Shown here: positions 23,913 through 36,049 of the stretch, piece after piece
Numbering within the stretch: position 1 is the first letter of the stretch
How the letters are laid out: each line of letters begins with the position of its first letter
NCBI GenBank assembly: GCA_039602395.1
Contig: JBCNJP010000019.1
Location: 8,262,997 to 8,326,996, forward strand
From: Deinandra increscens subsp. villosa
Lineage: Eukaryota > Streptophyta > Magnoliopsida > Asterales > Asteraceae
Direction: 5' to 3'
DNA: 64,000 nucleotides
The notes under the pieces: model-generated
Told to the model about the DNA's origin: nothing
Seen by the model: the letters and a program-made list of their open reading frames with translations, nothing else
Databases searched by the model: none
Translations under genes and position numbers: made by a program

Positions 23913-26120
23913 GGGGCTTGGGCCATGCCTGCATCCTGCCAGAGCTATCGAATTGCTACGCTTTATATGAGCTGACCAGGGTGCAGGCATAATCTACTAA
24001 GGTTGATTGGGATGGACATAATCTCGGATTTATATTTGGTCCATGTCATTAATCTTGGTCTTGAGAGCTTCATAATTGTTTGCTGAAGCTCATTGGTCCC
24101 AACAATTATGTTGACTAGCTAGCTCCATGAGAGCCTCTGTTTTGCCACTGATGACAACAAAGAATGATAAAAAGGAAAGATTATCGGAGCTGCAAATGTA
24201 CACCTCTCTTCCAAGCCAAGGTACTTCATAACCTCTGTTTTTGTTCTTTATTCCGTTTCTTAAATATACAAGCACTAGTAATTGCTTACTTAAAAAAAAA
24301 TGAAAAAATAAGTACTGTTTGCCAACTTTGTCGAGAAGATTGTACTTTGATCATCTACTGCCTTGGTTAGCAATACAATTTTATTTCTAGTCAGTCATGG
24401 CATATTGTTTTTATACATGACTATATTTGGAAGTTTTTAATTCAAGAATATTAAGCCTCTTAGTAAACGTACAAAATGTGATGTTAAATCTAGAAATGAA
24501 GTATATCTTGATCAATATAGGTTTTTTTTCCTTCTATTTTGTCGAGAATTTATGCCATTAGTTTCACACCCTCTAAATCTACTCTCCAATCACTTGCGGA
24601 ATAACACCTTTACTAAACACCATGATACGGCTAGGTTACAGGCCCTTTGGTTTTTAGCGATAGTTGTCATTGTACCTTGATTATTAAGGCGACAAACTGA
24701 ATAGGTCGGTTGCATTTAAATCATTTGATCCATTTTTTAAACCACATCATGTTCTTTTCTGTTTGAACCATTGGAGAAAAAAAGAAAAAACATAATAGAT
24801 TAACCGCTTCGTCAAAACTGCCCCTTATTCTTTTACTTCGTATAGCATAGTGAAATTTCTTGGTTTCTTTCTGTTTCTACAGCATAGTATGGGACAATGT
24901 GGGTATGCATGCTTTTGGCTGTTGGATTCTGACAAAAAAGTGGCTTCGATCATATCACTCTTATGTTGGGTGAACAGAAGAAAAATAGCCTACAATAACA
25001 ATTGTGGATTGGAATGTATAAATCTATGCTTGGAAGTTTGAAGCTTATGTTCCATGCTTGTCACTATTACGTTTACGCTTTTTGTTCGAATTTTAATCTT
25101 GCTTTGTATGCTTTTCAAAGAAAAATATTGATTGTGCCTTTAGTGTGTTTGTGATCGCTGACATACAGGACGTATCATAGCCTGATCACATACCCAAAAC
25201 TCGGGAGTACCAAGGCCTGTTGACCATACCCAAAACCTCGATCATATCACTCTTATGTTTATTGGTTTTCTTGGTTCGACACATTTAATGCTCCCGCCCG
25301 TGGGGTGTCATTGGTCAAGAACCAGATTCACCAGCATGGGACCAAAATAGAATCAAGTGAAAAGCAAGGACAGGTAGACAGGAGACTAAAGTAATTTTGT
25401 TTGTTTTGGGTTGATCTTGGTCGGTTTATCAGTTTTCTCTGAACATAATGCTTAATAGGATTCATCATCTAAGAACATATAAGCATGACTTTTGATAGAG
25501 ACTTTGAATGAGTAAAAGTAAAATTGTAAGATAGTTTGTTGGGCAAAATGAAGAGCAGATATATTGTTTACACTATTCAATATGGTAAACATATTACTTT
25601 TTTAGTAAATTAAATGTTAAAACTTTGAAACGTAAGAATATTTTTTTAAATTAAGTTCAAACATAACTTGACTTAAAAATAATGAGGTGAATTTATAAAT
25701 AGACCAATGCAAAACAAATAAAAATACACATTTGCTTGCTTTATTAATTAAAAGTTACGATATTGCAATTATGAGTTTTCTTGATCAAAATTTTCATATC
25801 AGGCAAGTTACAACGGAACGATGAAGGTCGTAAATATGAAAGTAGGTATATTTATTGTTTAAACTTTTGTTGAATATGAAAGTAGCCCACACTTTCATAT
25901 CTTGCAAGTTACAAGCGAAGCTATGAATGTCATAAATATAAGAATAGGTATGTTTAATGCTCAAATTGTTAATGATGTCAGCCAAACTGGTTGAGGAGAC
26001 ACCAAAAAATATTAAGATGGAGATGCTTTCTGTGATAAAAATAAAAAGGTTCTAGGTCGAGCCAGAAGCTTTCTCACCTATGATAACTTTTCTTCTAAAG
26101 ATGGTTTTCAGGTCCCAAAT
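23913..26120. other. Intergenic 3' of the R3H gene, no gene seen
   Basis: The first few hundred bases are the likely 3' UTR. The remainder is AT-rich with scattered frames under 70 codons and no recognisable product. A local duplication of 'tatgaaagta-taggtata' type words occurs at 25835-25950, ahead of the assembly gap. Confidence 0.35.
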
Positions 26121-26620
26121 NNNNNNNNNNNNNNNNNNNNNNNNNNNNNNNNNNNNNNNNNNNNNNNNNNNNNNNNNNNNNNNNNNNNNNNNNNNNNNNN
26201 NNNNNNNNNNNNNNNNNNNNNNNNNNNNNNNNNNNNNNNNNNNNNNNNNNNNNNNNNNNNNNNNNNNNNNNNNNNNNNNNNNNNNNNNNNNNNNNNNNNN
26301 NNNNNNNNNNNNNNNNNNNNNNNNNNNNNNNNNNNNNNNNNNNNNNNNNNNNNNNNNNNNNNNNNNNNNNNNNNNNNNNNNNNNNNNNNNNNNNNNNNNN
26401 NNNNNNNNNNNNNNNNNNNNNNNNNNNNNNNNNNNNNNNNNNNNNNNNNNNNNNNNNNNNNNNNNNNNNNNNNNNNNNNNNNNNNNNNNNNNNNNNNNNN
26501 NNNNNNNNNNNNNNNNNNNNNNNNNNNNNNNNNNNNNNNNNNNNNNNNNNNNNNNNNNNNNNNNNNNNNNNNNNNNNNNNNNNNNNNNNNNNNNNNNNNN
26601 NNNNNNNNNNNNNNNNNNNN
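26121..26620. other. Assembly gap, 500 N
   Basis: Exactly 500 Ns. The same 10-mer caggtcccaa stands immediately on both sides (26109-26118 and 26621-26630). Open frames that appear to cross the gap are artefacts. Confidence 0.99.
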
Positions 26621-26630
26621 CAGGTCCCAA

Positions 26631-27700
26631 TACTGAGGAAATGGAGATGATTGATAAGTGACCCGTCAACGATCTAAATTTGTTTGTTGTTAAAGAAAAA
26701 TTAATGCTCAAAATGTCATTGAATAAAAATATTACACAATATAATTTTTAAGTGAGACATGAAATAAGCTTTGTTAAAATAATTACTTCTTTATGTAGTT
26801 TATGGATAATAATAGATAGAATCTATCATTTCTGTTATATTTGTTACATCAATGCTGCTAAAAATTCCAAAGGTCCGTCGTTGAACACACAGGCTGTATG
26901 ATCCAGCACATTTTACAGCCGTCCCAAAAGCTATATCGGGTCTTTCCAAGCAAATGCCATGACCTATTCTCCGGTTAGAATACTTGTCTAGTAAAAATTG
27001 TTTGGGCTCTTTAAGCATCATGAGACTAACGTTAGTCACTTAGTCAATTATGAGTGTTCTTGTTTGTCCATAAACAATTAGAAAGAAAAAAAAAAACTAA
27101 ATTCAGAGAGCCCTATTTTCCCCCAGTCATCAAACATTAGTTCAATGAACCTTTAATGATTTTGAGAAAGAAAATAAAAACTGAAAGGTGCTTTTGACTT
27201 GACAAGACAAATATTTTAATCCATCTATTCAAATAATCAAATCCACATCATTTGATACAGATGGAGAATACAGCTTGCAGAATTGCCAAATTAAGGAAGA
27301 AAACGTAGTAGCTGAACCAGGAGAATCAGGCTCTCTGCCTCTGTTGACTGAGTTGAAGCAGGAACTCGGTGATCCTAATTATGTTCAAAAACCCCAACCC
27401 AACCTCCAACTCGGTTCCAGTTCTCATAAAGGAAAAAAATCCAGCAAAACCAAAGGGCGGGATTTGGAAGTCTAATGTTTCATGTGCAATAACATACACA
27501 CACTCAACTTTTGGTCGATTCATAGTGGTATTCAAATGTTAACAATACCACCCATATTTTCTTCAGGTTTATTTCCCAGTTTTTTTTTTTCTAAATTGCC
27601 GGTTTTCTTGACAAATACAAAGAATATAGAACTATAGAAGTGTCTCACTGTCGATTTGTCATAAATTTTTATTTTGTTCCCAAGTCTTGGTGGGAAGCAA
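26631..27700. other. Unassigned sequence between gap and aspartyl aminopeptidase
   Basis: Two stop-free stretches have protein-like composition but no family I recognise. One is on the minus strand (about 26800-27030; contains RRIGHGICLERPDIAFGTAV). One is on the plus strand (27275-27475), with an acidic start and a Lys/Ser-rich end (SSHKGKKSSKTKGR). They may be exon relics or chance. The last part includes the aminopeptidase 3' UTR. Confidence 0.25.
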
Positions 27701-30700
27701 CTAGTCAACATTCAGTTTTTGGTCAACAGTTGAGAAGGTTTGGTAAAATGCCTTGAAATGATTGTAGGCGATATCTATGTCTTCCTTTCCACATATCTCT
27801 CTTACACTGCAGTTATTGATAAAACCCAAAATATTTAAAAAAAAAAAGAATATAAAAAGCAAACAAGGTAAAGAAAAATAATGTGATGTTCCAAGGATTT
27901 AAGAAATGGTGGACGGTTAGGTAACAGGTCGAAAGGATTTGGATTAACAAAGGGTCATTTTTAAATTTTAATACATTGTTAGATTTATTACCTGTGCATG
28001 GAAAGCTGAGGAATACCACAGTCAACTGTGCGGATACCAATTCCAGAAGCAAGTATTGGACCTATAGTGGACCCGCATCCCATATCGTTTCTTACCACAA
28101 AGTCCTGCATTTAAGGTCAAATGAATTTAGTTGACTTCTTGGAGACTACAGAGGGGGTCCAGTTAAGTGGTCATTAACTACCAAGAAATGAAAGAAAACA
28201 CTAATTACATTAAAAAATAATTACCTGAGTTGGAAGATTATGAATTTTCCCAACTTCTTTAAAAAGAAAAGCAGTTGTTCCACTGGTGGCATAGCGTTGA
28301 TTTGCATTATGCTTTATAACGAGACCCTTGTGCAATTCTGGGCGATGGTGTTCTTCATGTTTGTCCATAAAATTAGGGTGTACTCCATGAGCCATGTCAG
28401 CAGAAACTGCAAGAAAATATTAAAGTAACATAAACTGAATGTGAACAAAGTCTAATAATTTATTACACACAGTGACTGCAAGTATATTTGGGATTTCTTA
28501 ACACTAATTTGCAATAATGATAAAATAACAAAAATAAAGTTTATACAAACCAAGAAATGATCGACGAATTGCACGTTCAATGATGCTCTCCCTAATGTAT
28601 TGATTAGCCAAGGAATCAATTATCCGCTTCATGGCTTGAAACATTGTTGGTGCACCAGCACCTTGCATTGAATCAGAACCAACCTACACAACAATATACA
28701 AAATCTGATGATAAAAGGTAAATTGTGGAAATGACTGGCATCAAATCTTTGCATTATAATTGAGTATTGTTTGACCTTAAAATACTAAGAGCATTATCAA
28801 TGGGAAAGCATCATAACCCTTCATGGCTTGTAAGCAAGTTATCACCATCAAAAGATTTTAAAATTTTAGATCATCCCAGATTCCCAGGATATATCCATGC
28901 CACACTTTAGTGGCAAGAGGTAGCAAAAACGATGGGTTGGATTATGGTCAAAACAGGTTTCGGTGTAAAGTTTAAACAAGTAATCTTTTGATACAAGCGG
29001 GTTGACAAAGAGCACCTTTTGTCCTTGTTTATTTAGATAATAATAAAAATTAATATATTTAAGAAATAATCTAATTTTCTACACAAGTTGATTTAGAAAG
29101 CTTTATGCAAACTGTAGGCAATTTTCAATCCGTTTTCTTTTTAAGTATATTTCTTTATGAGTCATTCTACCCGTTAGGGATACAAAATCTAAATAGACGG
29201 GTAAATGGGTCGAAGTTGCCACGTCTAAATAGTGGGAAAAAGATTGCCGGCAACATTAATTGCACATAGCCAGAGGCTAGAACCTCGGATTTTCTTCTTT
29301 GCAGGGTATTAATCATATTCATGACACATGTCACATTTTAGAAGCTGAGGTACCTCTTCATTATCAAAAAGTGCAACCATTCTAATTGCATGCTCATCTG
29401 ATAAATCTTTTGGCCCACATGAGTCAACAAGAGCTCTGAGTGCACAAAAACTGGAAGCAAGATTATCTAATCTTCCAGAAAATATAAACTCATTGTTTGC
29501 ACCTCCTAGGCAACTAGGTTGCGTATCACATATGTTTAGCTCAATGTTCGCTATGTCATCAATTTCACAACCCAACTCCTCTGATAAAATCTGACATTTA
29601 CAAAAAATCATCAAACAAAGTTGGTTTAAAAAGCATCATCTGTCCATGAATAGTACACACAAAGAAAACATGATGTCTATTACCTGCATGAGTAGAGGAT
29701 GATGAGAGGAATTACTATCTTTTAAATCTGAGGATGGATCATCATGTTTTGTTGCCAATAGTGGGTTAAGATGAGTCTCCAAATTAGGCTTAAAACCGTC
29801 CTGGTTGACCGTACTACAAAAACAAACCAAAAGTACAATTACAACTTTTCGAAAATGAGCTAATAAAAGATCATTATTCACATTACTCACATATATAAAA
29901 TTTCATGAGGTAAGGGGGGAAATAGCAAACAAACCGGTCAAGATGAATAGCGAGTGTGGGCACTCGTAAAAGAGGTCTCTTAACTTTGACTAATTTATGT
30001 TGGAATGAGCCATCACCAGCTCTCAATATAACCCTTCCAGCTACACTTAAATCTCTATCAAACCAAGTGTGCCATAATCCACCACCGTATGTTTGTACAT
30101 TTACCATAAGATAGTTGGACTTCGACAATGCAGATTTCGGCTTCAATTTCAGACATGGGCTGTCGGTGTGTGCAGCAATTACATGGAAACCATTACCAAC
30201 AGAATACCTGAAAAGCTGAACTATTCAATAATCAAAACACTAACCTAATAAAGATGATAGAGAATTAAATTGTGAAAGAAAACAATGGTGAATCACTTTT
30301 CTCCAATGGCAAAAGCAACCAAACAGGACATGTTGCGAGTGAAGAAGTAGCGTCCACCAGGTTTAAGCTCCCAGTCATCATTTTCACTGAGAAGATGGAA
30401 TCCGGCAGCAACTAACTGTCGTTTTGCTTCAGCTACAGATTCACATCGAGATGATTAAGATAATAATAATAATAATTCAACCTTTTATCGATTACTGAAA
30501 ACAACTAGTGATGTTTTTACAAGGACTGCGATATGATCCATTAACATGTATTAATATCTTATAAGAAACACACACATATATGTAGTTTTATTAATGTTCA
30601 AATAATACATTTGCATATAACAGAATGTCAAACAACAGCATTATAATCGCATACCTGTGGCATGAAACTGAGTCCAAGACTCGTTGAGATAGTCCAAAAG

Positions 30701-31236
30701 ATCACCAACTATTGAACCGCTTGGTCCACTGGCTGAAGAGTTCTGCACCAAAAAAATCACACATCAGATTGAATTGCCAAACTGCATTGCACCTATACAT
30801 ATTATGACATGTTGATTGTTGAATAATGTTTGTGCTCAACTATCAATAACATTAACATCTGAATATCTGATACTCTCGGAAGTTAAAATTGGAATAGATT
30901 TGCAGTAAGACTAAAAAACAGAATCACTCTATTTCTAGTACAATTTTGAAAGTAACAGAATACGATATTTCCATCATCAGTTCATCATGAAGAAATGTAC
31001 ACTTAACATTTTGATTCTAAGTATGAGCTAACCTCGGGCGTCGGATTCGATTCGGAGCAAAGTGACGGAGTGAGATGAAGCTTGCGTATACGACTGTTGT
31101 TCCGTAAGAAATTAGGGTTACAGAAGAACGACGACGAATTAGATTGTTGAGGGAACTTTGATGAGATTGAGGGAAGCTTCAGATTCAGAACCGAAGATGA
31201 CTGTTGGAGGATATGCAGCCGAGCTATGGCTGCCAT
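27701..31236 (-). CDS. Aspartyl aminopeptidase (M18 metallopeptidase), probably organelle-targeted
   Basis: Ten exons join in phase: 31033-31236, 30655-30742, 30297-30432, 29935-30207, 29684-29813, 29354-29590, 28551-28683, 28225-28406, 27992-28104 and 27701-27806; 533 residues. M18 enzymes are di-zinc exopeptidases that remove N-terminal Asp or Glu. Visible metal and catalytic motifs: AAHTDSPCLKLKP (His156), YGGGLWHTWFDRDLSVAGR (Asp193/195 region), HLDRTVN, LFDNEEVGSDS (Glu355-356), SADMAHGVHP (Asp404) and QLSMHS (His498). Residues 1-65 are Ser/Asn/Leu-rich with few acids, like a transit peptide, matching the longer of the two plant DAP forms. The start is the ATG at 31236 (accaATGGC); an upstream TTG is not a start. 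BASS4 is divergent, 1.1 kb away. Confidence 0.94.
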
Positions 31237-32312
31237 TGGTGGTAAACGATGCAATGAGGTCTTCAAAGTTCCTTGCAATCAATTTCGTTATCAGATTACG
31301 TTCCGAAGAATATTCTTGATCCAAAAATATCAAGGGGCAAAGTGTAAATTCTGTTAAAAAGGGTTCACAATATATTTACATTGAAGGTAACAAAATTTGA
31401 CATTATACACTAAGGTCCTTGTCATTTATTGTTCTCATTCATGTAAAAGTTACGATATAGTAAAATAAAATATTTTGATATTTACATTAATACTTTTTAA
31501 CATGAAATTTCAATCTAAACATACGTGTTAAATGTTGTTTTTATCATAATCTTGATTTGAAAATAAAAAGTGAGAATGATGCATATTAATGAACAATATC
31601 TTTTTGAAAAAAATATAAATACTCTAAATAAAAAAGTAAAAACAGATTGTAAGATGTGTAGTTAGCTAAATAATAGTTATAATTTTAAACAATATATGCT
31701 TGATAATATTATTCAGGGGTGGATGCAACGAGGACCCGGTGGGGTCTAAGACATCCAAGATTTTTTCCCTAGCTATTTGAGGTTTATGAAAATGATTTTT
31801 TAGCTCTTTTGTTGACAAGTTTTGCGTTTGAACATAAAAAATGGCTTCTTTCTAGCTCTTTTGTCAATGAGTTTTGCGTTTGAACACCGAAAATGGCTTC
31901 TTTTAGCTTATTTTTACTAATTTTTTACACCTGCGTGAATAAATTTTATGAATCCGCTACGTACCAAGATTATTATTAACCTATTATATTGAGTTATTAA
32001 CATAGGTGATTAATAGGTGATTAACTTTTGACGAACGAACCATTGAGAAACAAAATATTCAATGATGATATTTATGGCTAATAACATATTCATATAGAAT
32101 TAAGTTGATACATCAAGTATGATTATAAAAGCATAAATTTAAAAAGGAGTAAAAGTAAACATCTTTAACAAACAAGGGTCAGTTTTTTAATATAAAATAG
32201 AATAGGGGTTCCTATGGAAATAATCTGTAAACTTTTCTCGAATAACTGCCAGTCCCACGACACACAACCAGGTGCGAATGTGAGGCTGTGAGCTCGCGTT
32301 CCCTAACAGCCA
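31237..32312. promoter_or_regulatory. Divergent intergenic region between aspartyl aminopeptidase and BASS4
   Basis: 1076 bp lies between two divergent start codons whose products both look plastid-directed. It must hold both promoters. A degraded repeat near 31710-31960 carries two copies of 'ttttgcgtttgaaca' (about 31818 and 31876), and the region is otherwise AT-rich. No separate gene is seen. Confidence 0.5.
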
Positions 32313-35300
32313 ATGGCGGGAACAGTTCAAACCCTAACCAATCTCATTACTCCGGTGACCGGAACCGTTCATCTCCGATCTCTGAACTCAAAATCTAACA
32401 ATCGCTCCTTCGACGTAATCAATAACTCGTTGATTTACAGGAAGGCTCGTTCAATCACAACAACACTCATCGTCAGGAGCCACACAAATTCCGATCAGGT
32501 TCTTCCGTTTTTTTTCAGCTAAATTGCTAATTAATCTCGTTCGATTAGTTCCTTCAATACTGAACTGGATTTATGTAGAATTATCAGTGGTTTGGTTCAT
32601 GGTTATTCATTTGGAGTCAACAGTAATGGTGTGGTTTCAAATTTTGGTAATCAATACGCTAAATTGCTAATTAATCTCATTCGATTAGTTCCTTCAATAC
32701 TGAACTGAATTTATGTAGAATTATCAGTGGTTTGGTTGATGGTTATTCATTTGGAGTCAACAGTAATGGTGTGGTTTCAGATTCAGGGAAATGGTGGTCC
32801 AGATCCACCTGCTCGAAAGTCTGGTATTTTGAGCTTTCCAGCCATGGTAAAACCTCTATGGAGTTTCGCGTCTAACAACTTTCTTCCACTGGGTAATATA
32901 ATAAGTTACATTAATTGGAATGTTTCAGTTGATTATATATGTGTTTTCACTTTTCAGCAAACATAACTTACTAATATATCTAGTATGTTTGATGTTGTGC
33001 AGCTCTTATTGGGAGTGTAGCATTGGGCTTTGCAAATCCTAGTCCTGGTTGTCTTGCTCATAGATATCAGTTTTCTAAAGTTAGCACTTTTGGGATATTT
33101 ATCATATCAGGCAAGAAGATAAAGAGTATTGACTACTGCTAGCTTCACTTTTAATCAGCTTATTCTCTGCTTTTTCATGATACAGGATTGACACTTCGCA
33201 GTGAAGATATTAGTGCAGCTGCTGAAGCGTGGCCAGTTGGACTCTTCGGGCTAGTATGAAATCAAATTATTTATAAGTGTCATTTTGGTTGTAATAGGTT
33301 TAGTAATAGTAAGCACGTAACCTATGAATTATAATTACTGTTATAAATATAAACAATGAAGAAGTTACTATACTTTACACTTATTGTCACTGCAGGCCTC
33401 AATTTTATTGTTGACTCCCAACCTTTCCAGAATTATCCTGCAAATTCACCTACAACCTCAAGAATTTGTTACAGGTGTGTTTATCAGTCAAAATTGTGTT
33501 TAGTTCTAGCATTAACTCTTCGCTTATTTGTATTTTTTCCCCTTGAAGGACTGGCTCTTTTTAGCTGTATGCCTACAACATTATCAAGTGGAGTTGCTCT
33601 AACTCGGGTTGTTAATTGTTACAGTAAAATTAATTCGGTTACTACTAAGTTTTGGGTCGTTATATTTTTTTATTAAAATAGTTGATCAAAAATAGCTGAC
33701 TATGGATTGACCCAAAAATGCAGCTTGCTGGAGGTAATTCGGCATTGGCTCTTGCAATGACTGTAACATCTAGTTTGTTAGCAATTCTGATTGTAAGTTA
33801 AACAGCTATGAACTTATAGTTCCCTGTTCTTTAAGAATTCTTTGTAGGACACAATTAAGAAAGTAGTTGATTATTTCCACTTCATTAGTTCATTATACTG
33901 GCTTTTTTAAATTATGTACAGAAAAAACTAATTGGTGACTATATCTTTGCAGCTGCCGTTTTCTATATCAAAGCTGATAGGTTGTGGACTGGGGGCATCT
34001 GTCCCAACTGGAAAGTTATTCAGACGGCTTATCGTCACACTTTTGATACCTCTGATTTTTGGAAAGGTAACACCTTTTGTTGTTACTATGGTGGACCCCG
34101 TCAAATGTTACAAAATTTCAAATTATGCAGTGGAAGTATGATGCCTTTTTCTTGTTAGAATAAGAACAATTGTCACTTACATATTGTGTTTTAGACTAGT
34201 AGAGTGGGGAAACACCTGGTTACATGTTCAGCCGTTCAAGTTTAAAAATAATAATTTTTGGTTTCTTGACAGGCTCTTCGGGAATCCTTTAAAGGTGATT
34301 TTTCTCTCTACATAATTTTTAAGTTCTTGGGATATTTCAACTTTTTAAAACCGAGACCATAACTAGTATGTAGGAAATTAGGAAGTTGAGTAATTGCATT
34401 GTTTAATGGTAGTAATGCCTGAATTTGCGACTTCCATATCACATTCGACCAGTGGTAGATATTTGACCTAAATGCGAAAAACAACTGAGCTTTGCAGCTT
34501 AAGAACTGAGAAAGTTGTAAAAGAATTGCCAACTTAAAACAATATGCCAAATTGTTACTGTATGCATTCATCCATCATATTTACAATTGAAATAACCAAG
34601 ATCTTAAATCACATACCTGTCATTTCTGGTTCTCTAAATTCATATGTATTGCAGGATTGGCATATTTTGCTGATAATAACCGTAAGCTCTTATCAGTGCT
34701 TAGTGTATTATTACTCAGTTTGGTAAGCCTAACATCTGCTTATCAAATGTTAATTTCTTATTCTCATCACATCTTGCTATGTATTTTCTCAATTCAAAGC
34801 CAATTCTGTGTTACTAAAAAGCATAATCTTATTAAGGTCCCATGGATACAAGTAAGCAGATCAAGATCCCTCCTCCTAATGATTAAACCTGCAGCTTTTC
34901 TTATAGTTGTCATGATGGGAATGTACGTTTTCTCTGAATCCCCTGCCTATTCATATTTCTTGTTCTTTTTTACTCACTTAAGGTGCATGTTTTGAATGAT
35001 GTTTACAAACTTCAAATGAAGATCAGATGTTGAATAAATCAATATTACTTTTATTTATGTTGTCACTCGTCTAAACAAATAACACAAATGGAATGTGTAG
35101 ATTAACAGTATAACATCAACTAAAGTGAACATCTACAGGGTTCTTCACCTGACACTATTAAGTTTCAATGCCACATCGATACGGTACCTGTGTGCCCTAT
35201 CTGGTGGTAGCAAATCAATTTTTGCAAAGAAGGAAAATTCCACTGCCCTGTTACTTGTTGCTAGTCAGGTAACTATTATCACTAGTGGTTTTTTTTACAT

Positions 35301-35657
35301 ATTTTTTCAATTAACATCGTCATATACTGCTATTTTTTGTAAAAATTGTAGGGATGAAAATGATTAAAAAAACTGTGAGCTTTTTGTAGAAAGCTTTACC
35401 AGTGCTGGTTGCAGTGGTGGATCAACTATGCTCCACGTTTGGCGAACCGGGCTTACTAATCATTCCCTGTGTTGCTGCACACTTAAACCAGGTTCATCAA
35501 TTTTGTACAGGTTTCAAATTGGTAATTTATTTTTATAGCTAACTAGTAAAATCTAAATGTTTTGGTTTAGATCATAATGGACTCTATTCTCGTAAACTAT
35601 TGGAACAAAAACGAACAGTCACTTGGCAATAAGACTTCAGTGATCAAAGATGATTAG
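32313..35657 (+). CDS. BASS4: Probable sodium/metabolite cotransporter BASS4, chloroplastic
   Basis: Fourteen exons join in phase: 32313-32498, 32787-32892, 33003-33110, 33186-33253, 33396-33474, 33549-33607, 33724-33792, 33953-34066, 34273-34294, 34655-34722, 34837-34922, 35139-35268, 35390-35491 and 35571-35657; 427 residues. BASS proteins are bile-acid:sodium symporter-like carriers of the plastid envelope; the BASS4 substrate is not established. A Ser/Thr-rich transit-like N-terminus of about 60 residues precedes repeated hydrophobic spans. Family landmarks are ISGLTLRSE, LTRLAGGNSALALAM and the late FGEPGLL loop. Exon 9 is a 22-nt micro-exon. The intron after 33110 has a GC donor. The exon-2 acceptor is doubled (attcag after ttcag), so two extra residues are possible. 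Exon 2 lies just after a tandem duplication. Confidence 0.94.
32518..32780. repeat. Tandem duplication (period 140 bp) in BASS4 intron 1
   Basis: 32518-32640 is repeated at 32658-32780 with only a few mismatches. The duplicated unit ends at the intron-1 acceptor. The upstream copy reads tttcaaat where the functional copy reads tttcagat, so the old acceptor AG is lost. Confidence 0.93.
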
Positions 35658-36049
35658 TGGCAAAATGGCAAGACAACCAAGATCTTTTTAGTCAGTAAGC
35701 TGTTCTTCATATTCCACTGTTAGGCATGCTTACAACATAAAGTGTCATTACATATATTTCACGCCTTAATGGAACTTTATATGTATATTAGTAGTTATTA
35801 TTCTTTAACAAACACTAGTCAAATAGCTGAAAATAAATTAAAAATAAAACTCAGAAAGAAAAACAATTTACTCAGTTAACATGATTTGGGTACATAATCA
35901 TACAAATGGGTTACAAGGTATTCTTACACAGCTCCATTTAGGTACCTTGTAACTGACAAATCTCATTCTAATACTCGAATCTCCCAAAAAAGCACTAGAA
36001 AACTGAATGGAACACAAGCAAATAAACATGTCGAAAATGCACTTCTTTC
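35658..36049. other. Convergent 3' ends of BASS4 and mevalonate diphosphate decarboxylase
   Basis: Only 392 bp separate the two stop codons, so the 3' UTRs are likely to abut or overlap. It is AT-rich with no other gene. Confidence 0.6.

Noticed and set aside
26052..26711. Frames on both strands running through the N gap
   Set aside because: They are created by unknown bases and have no coding meaning.
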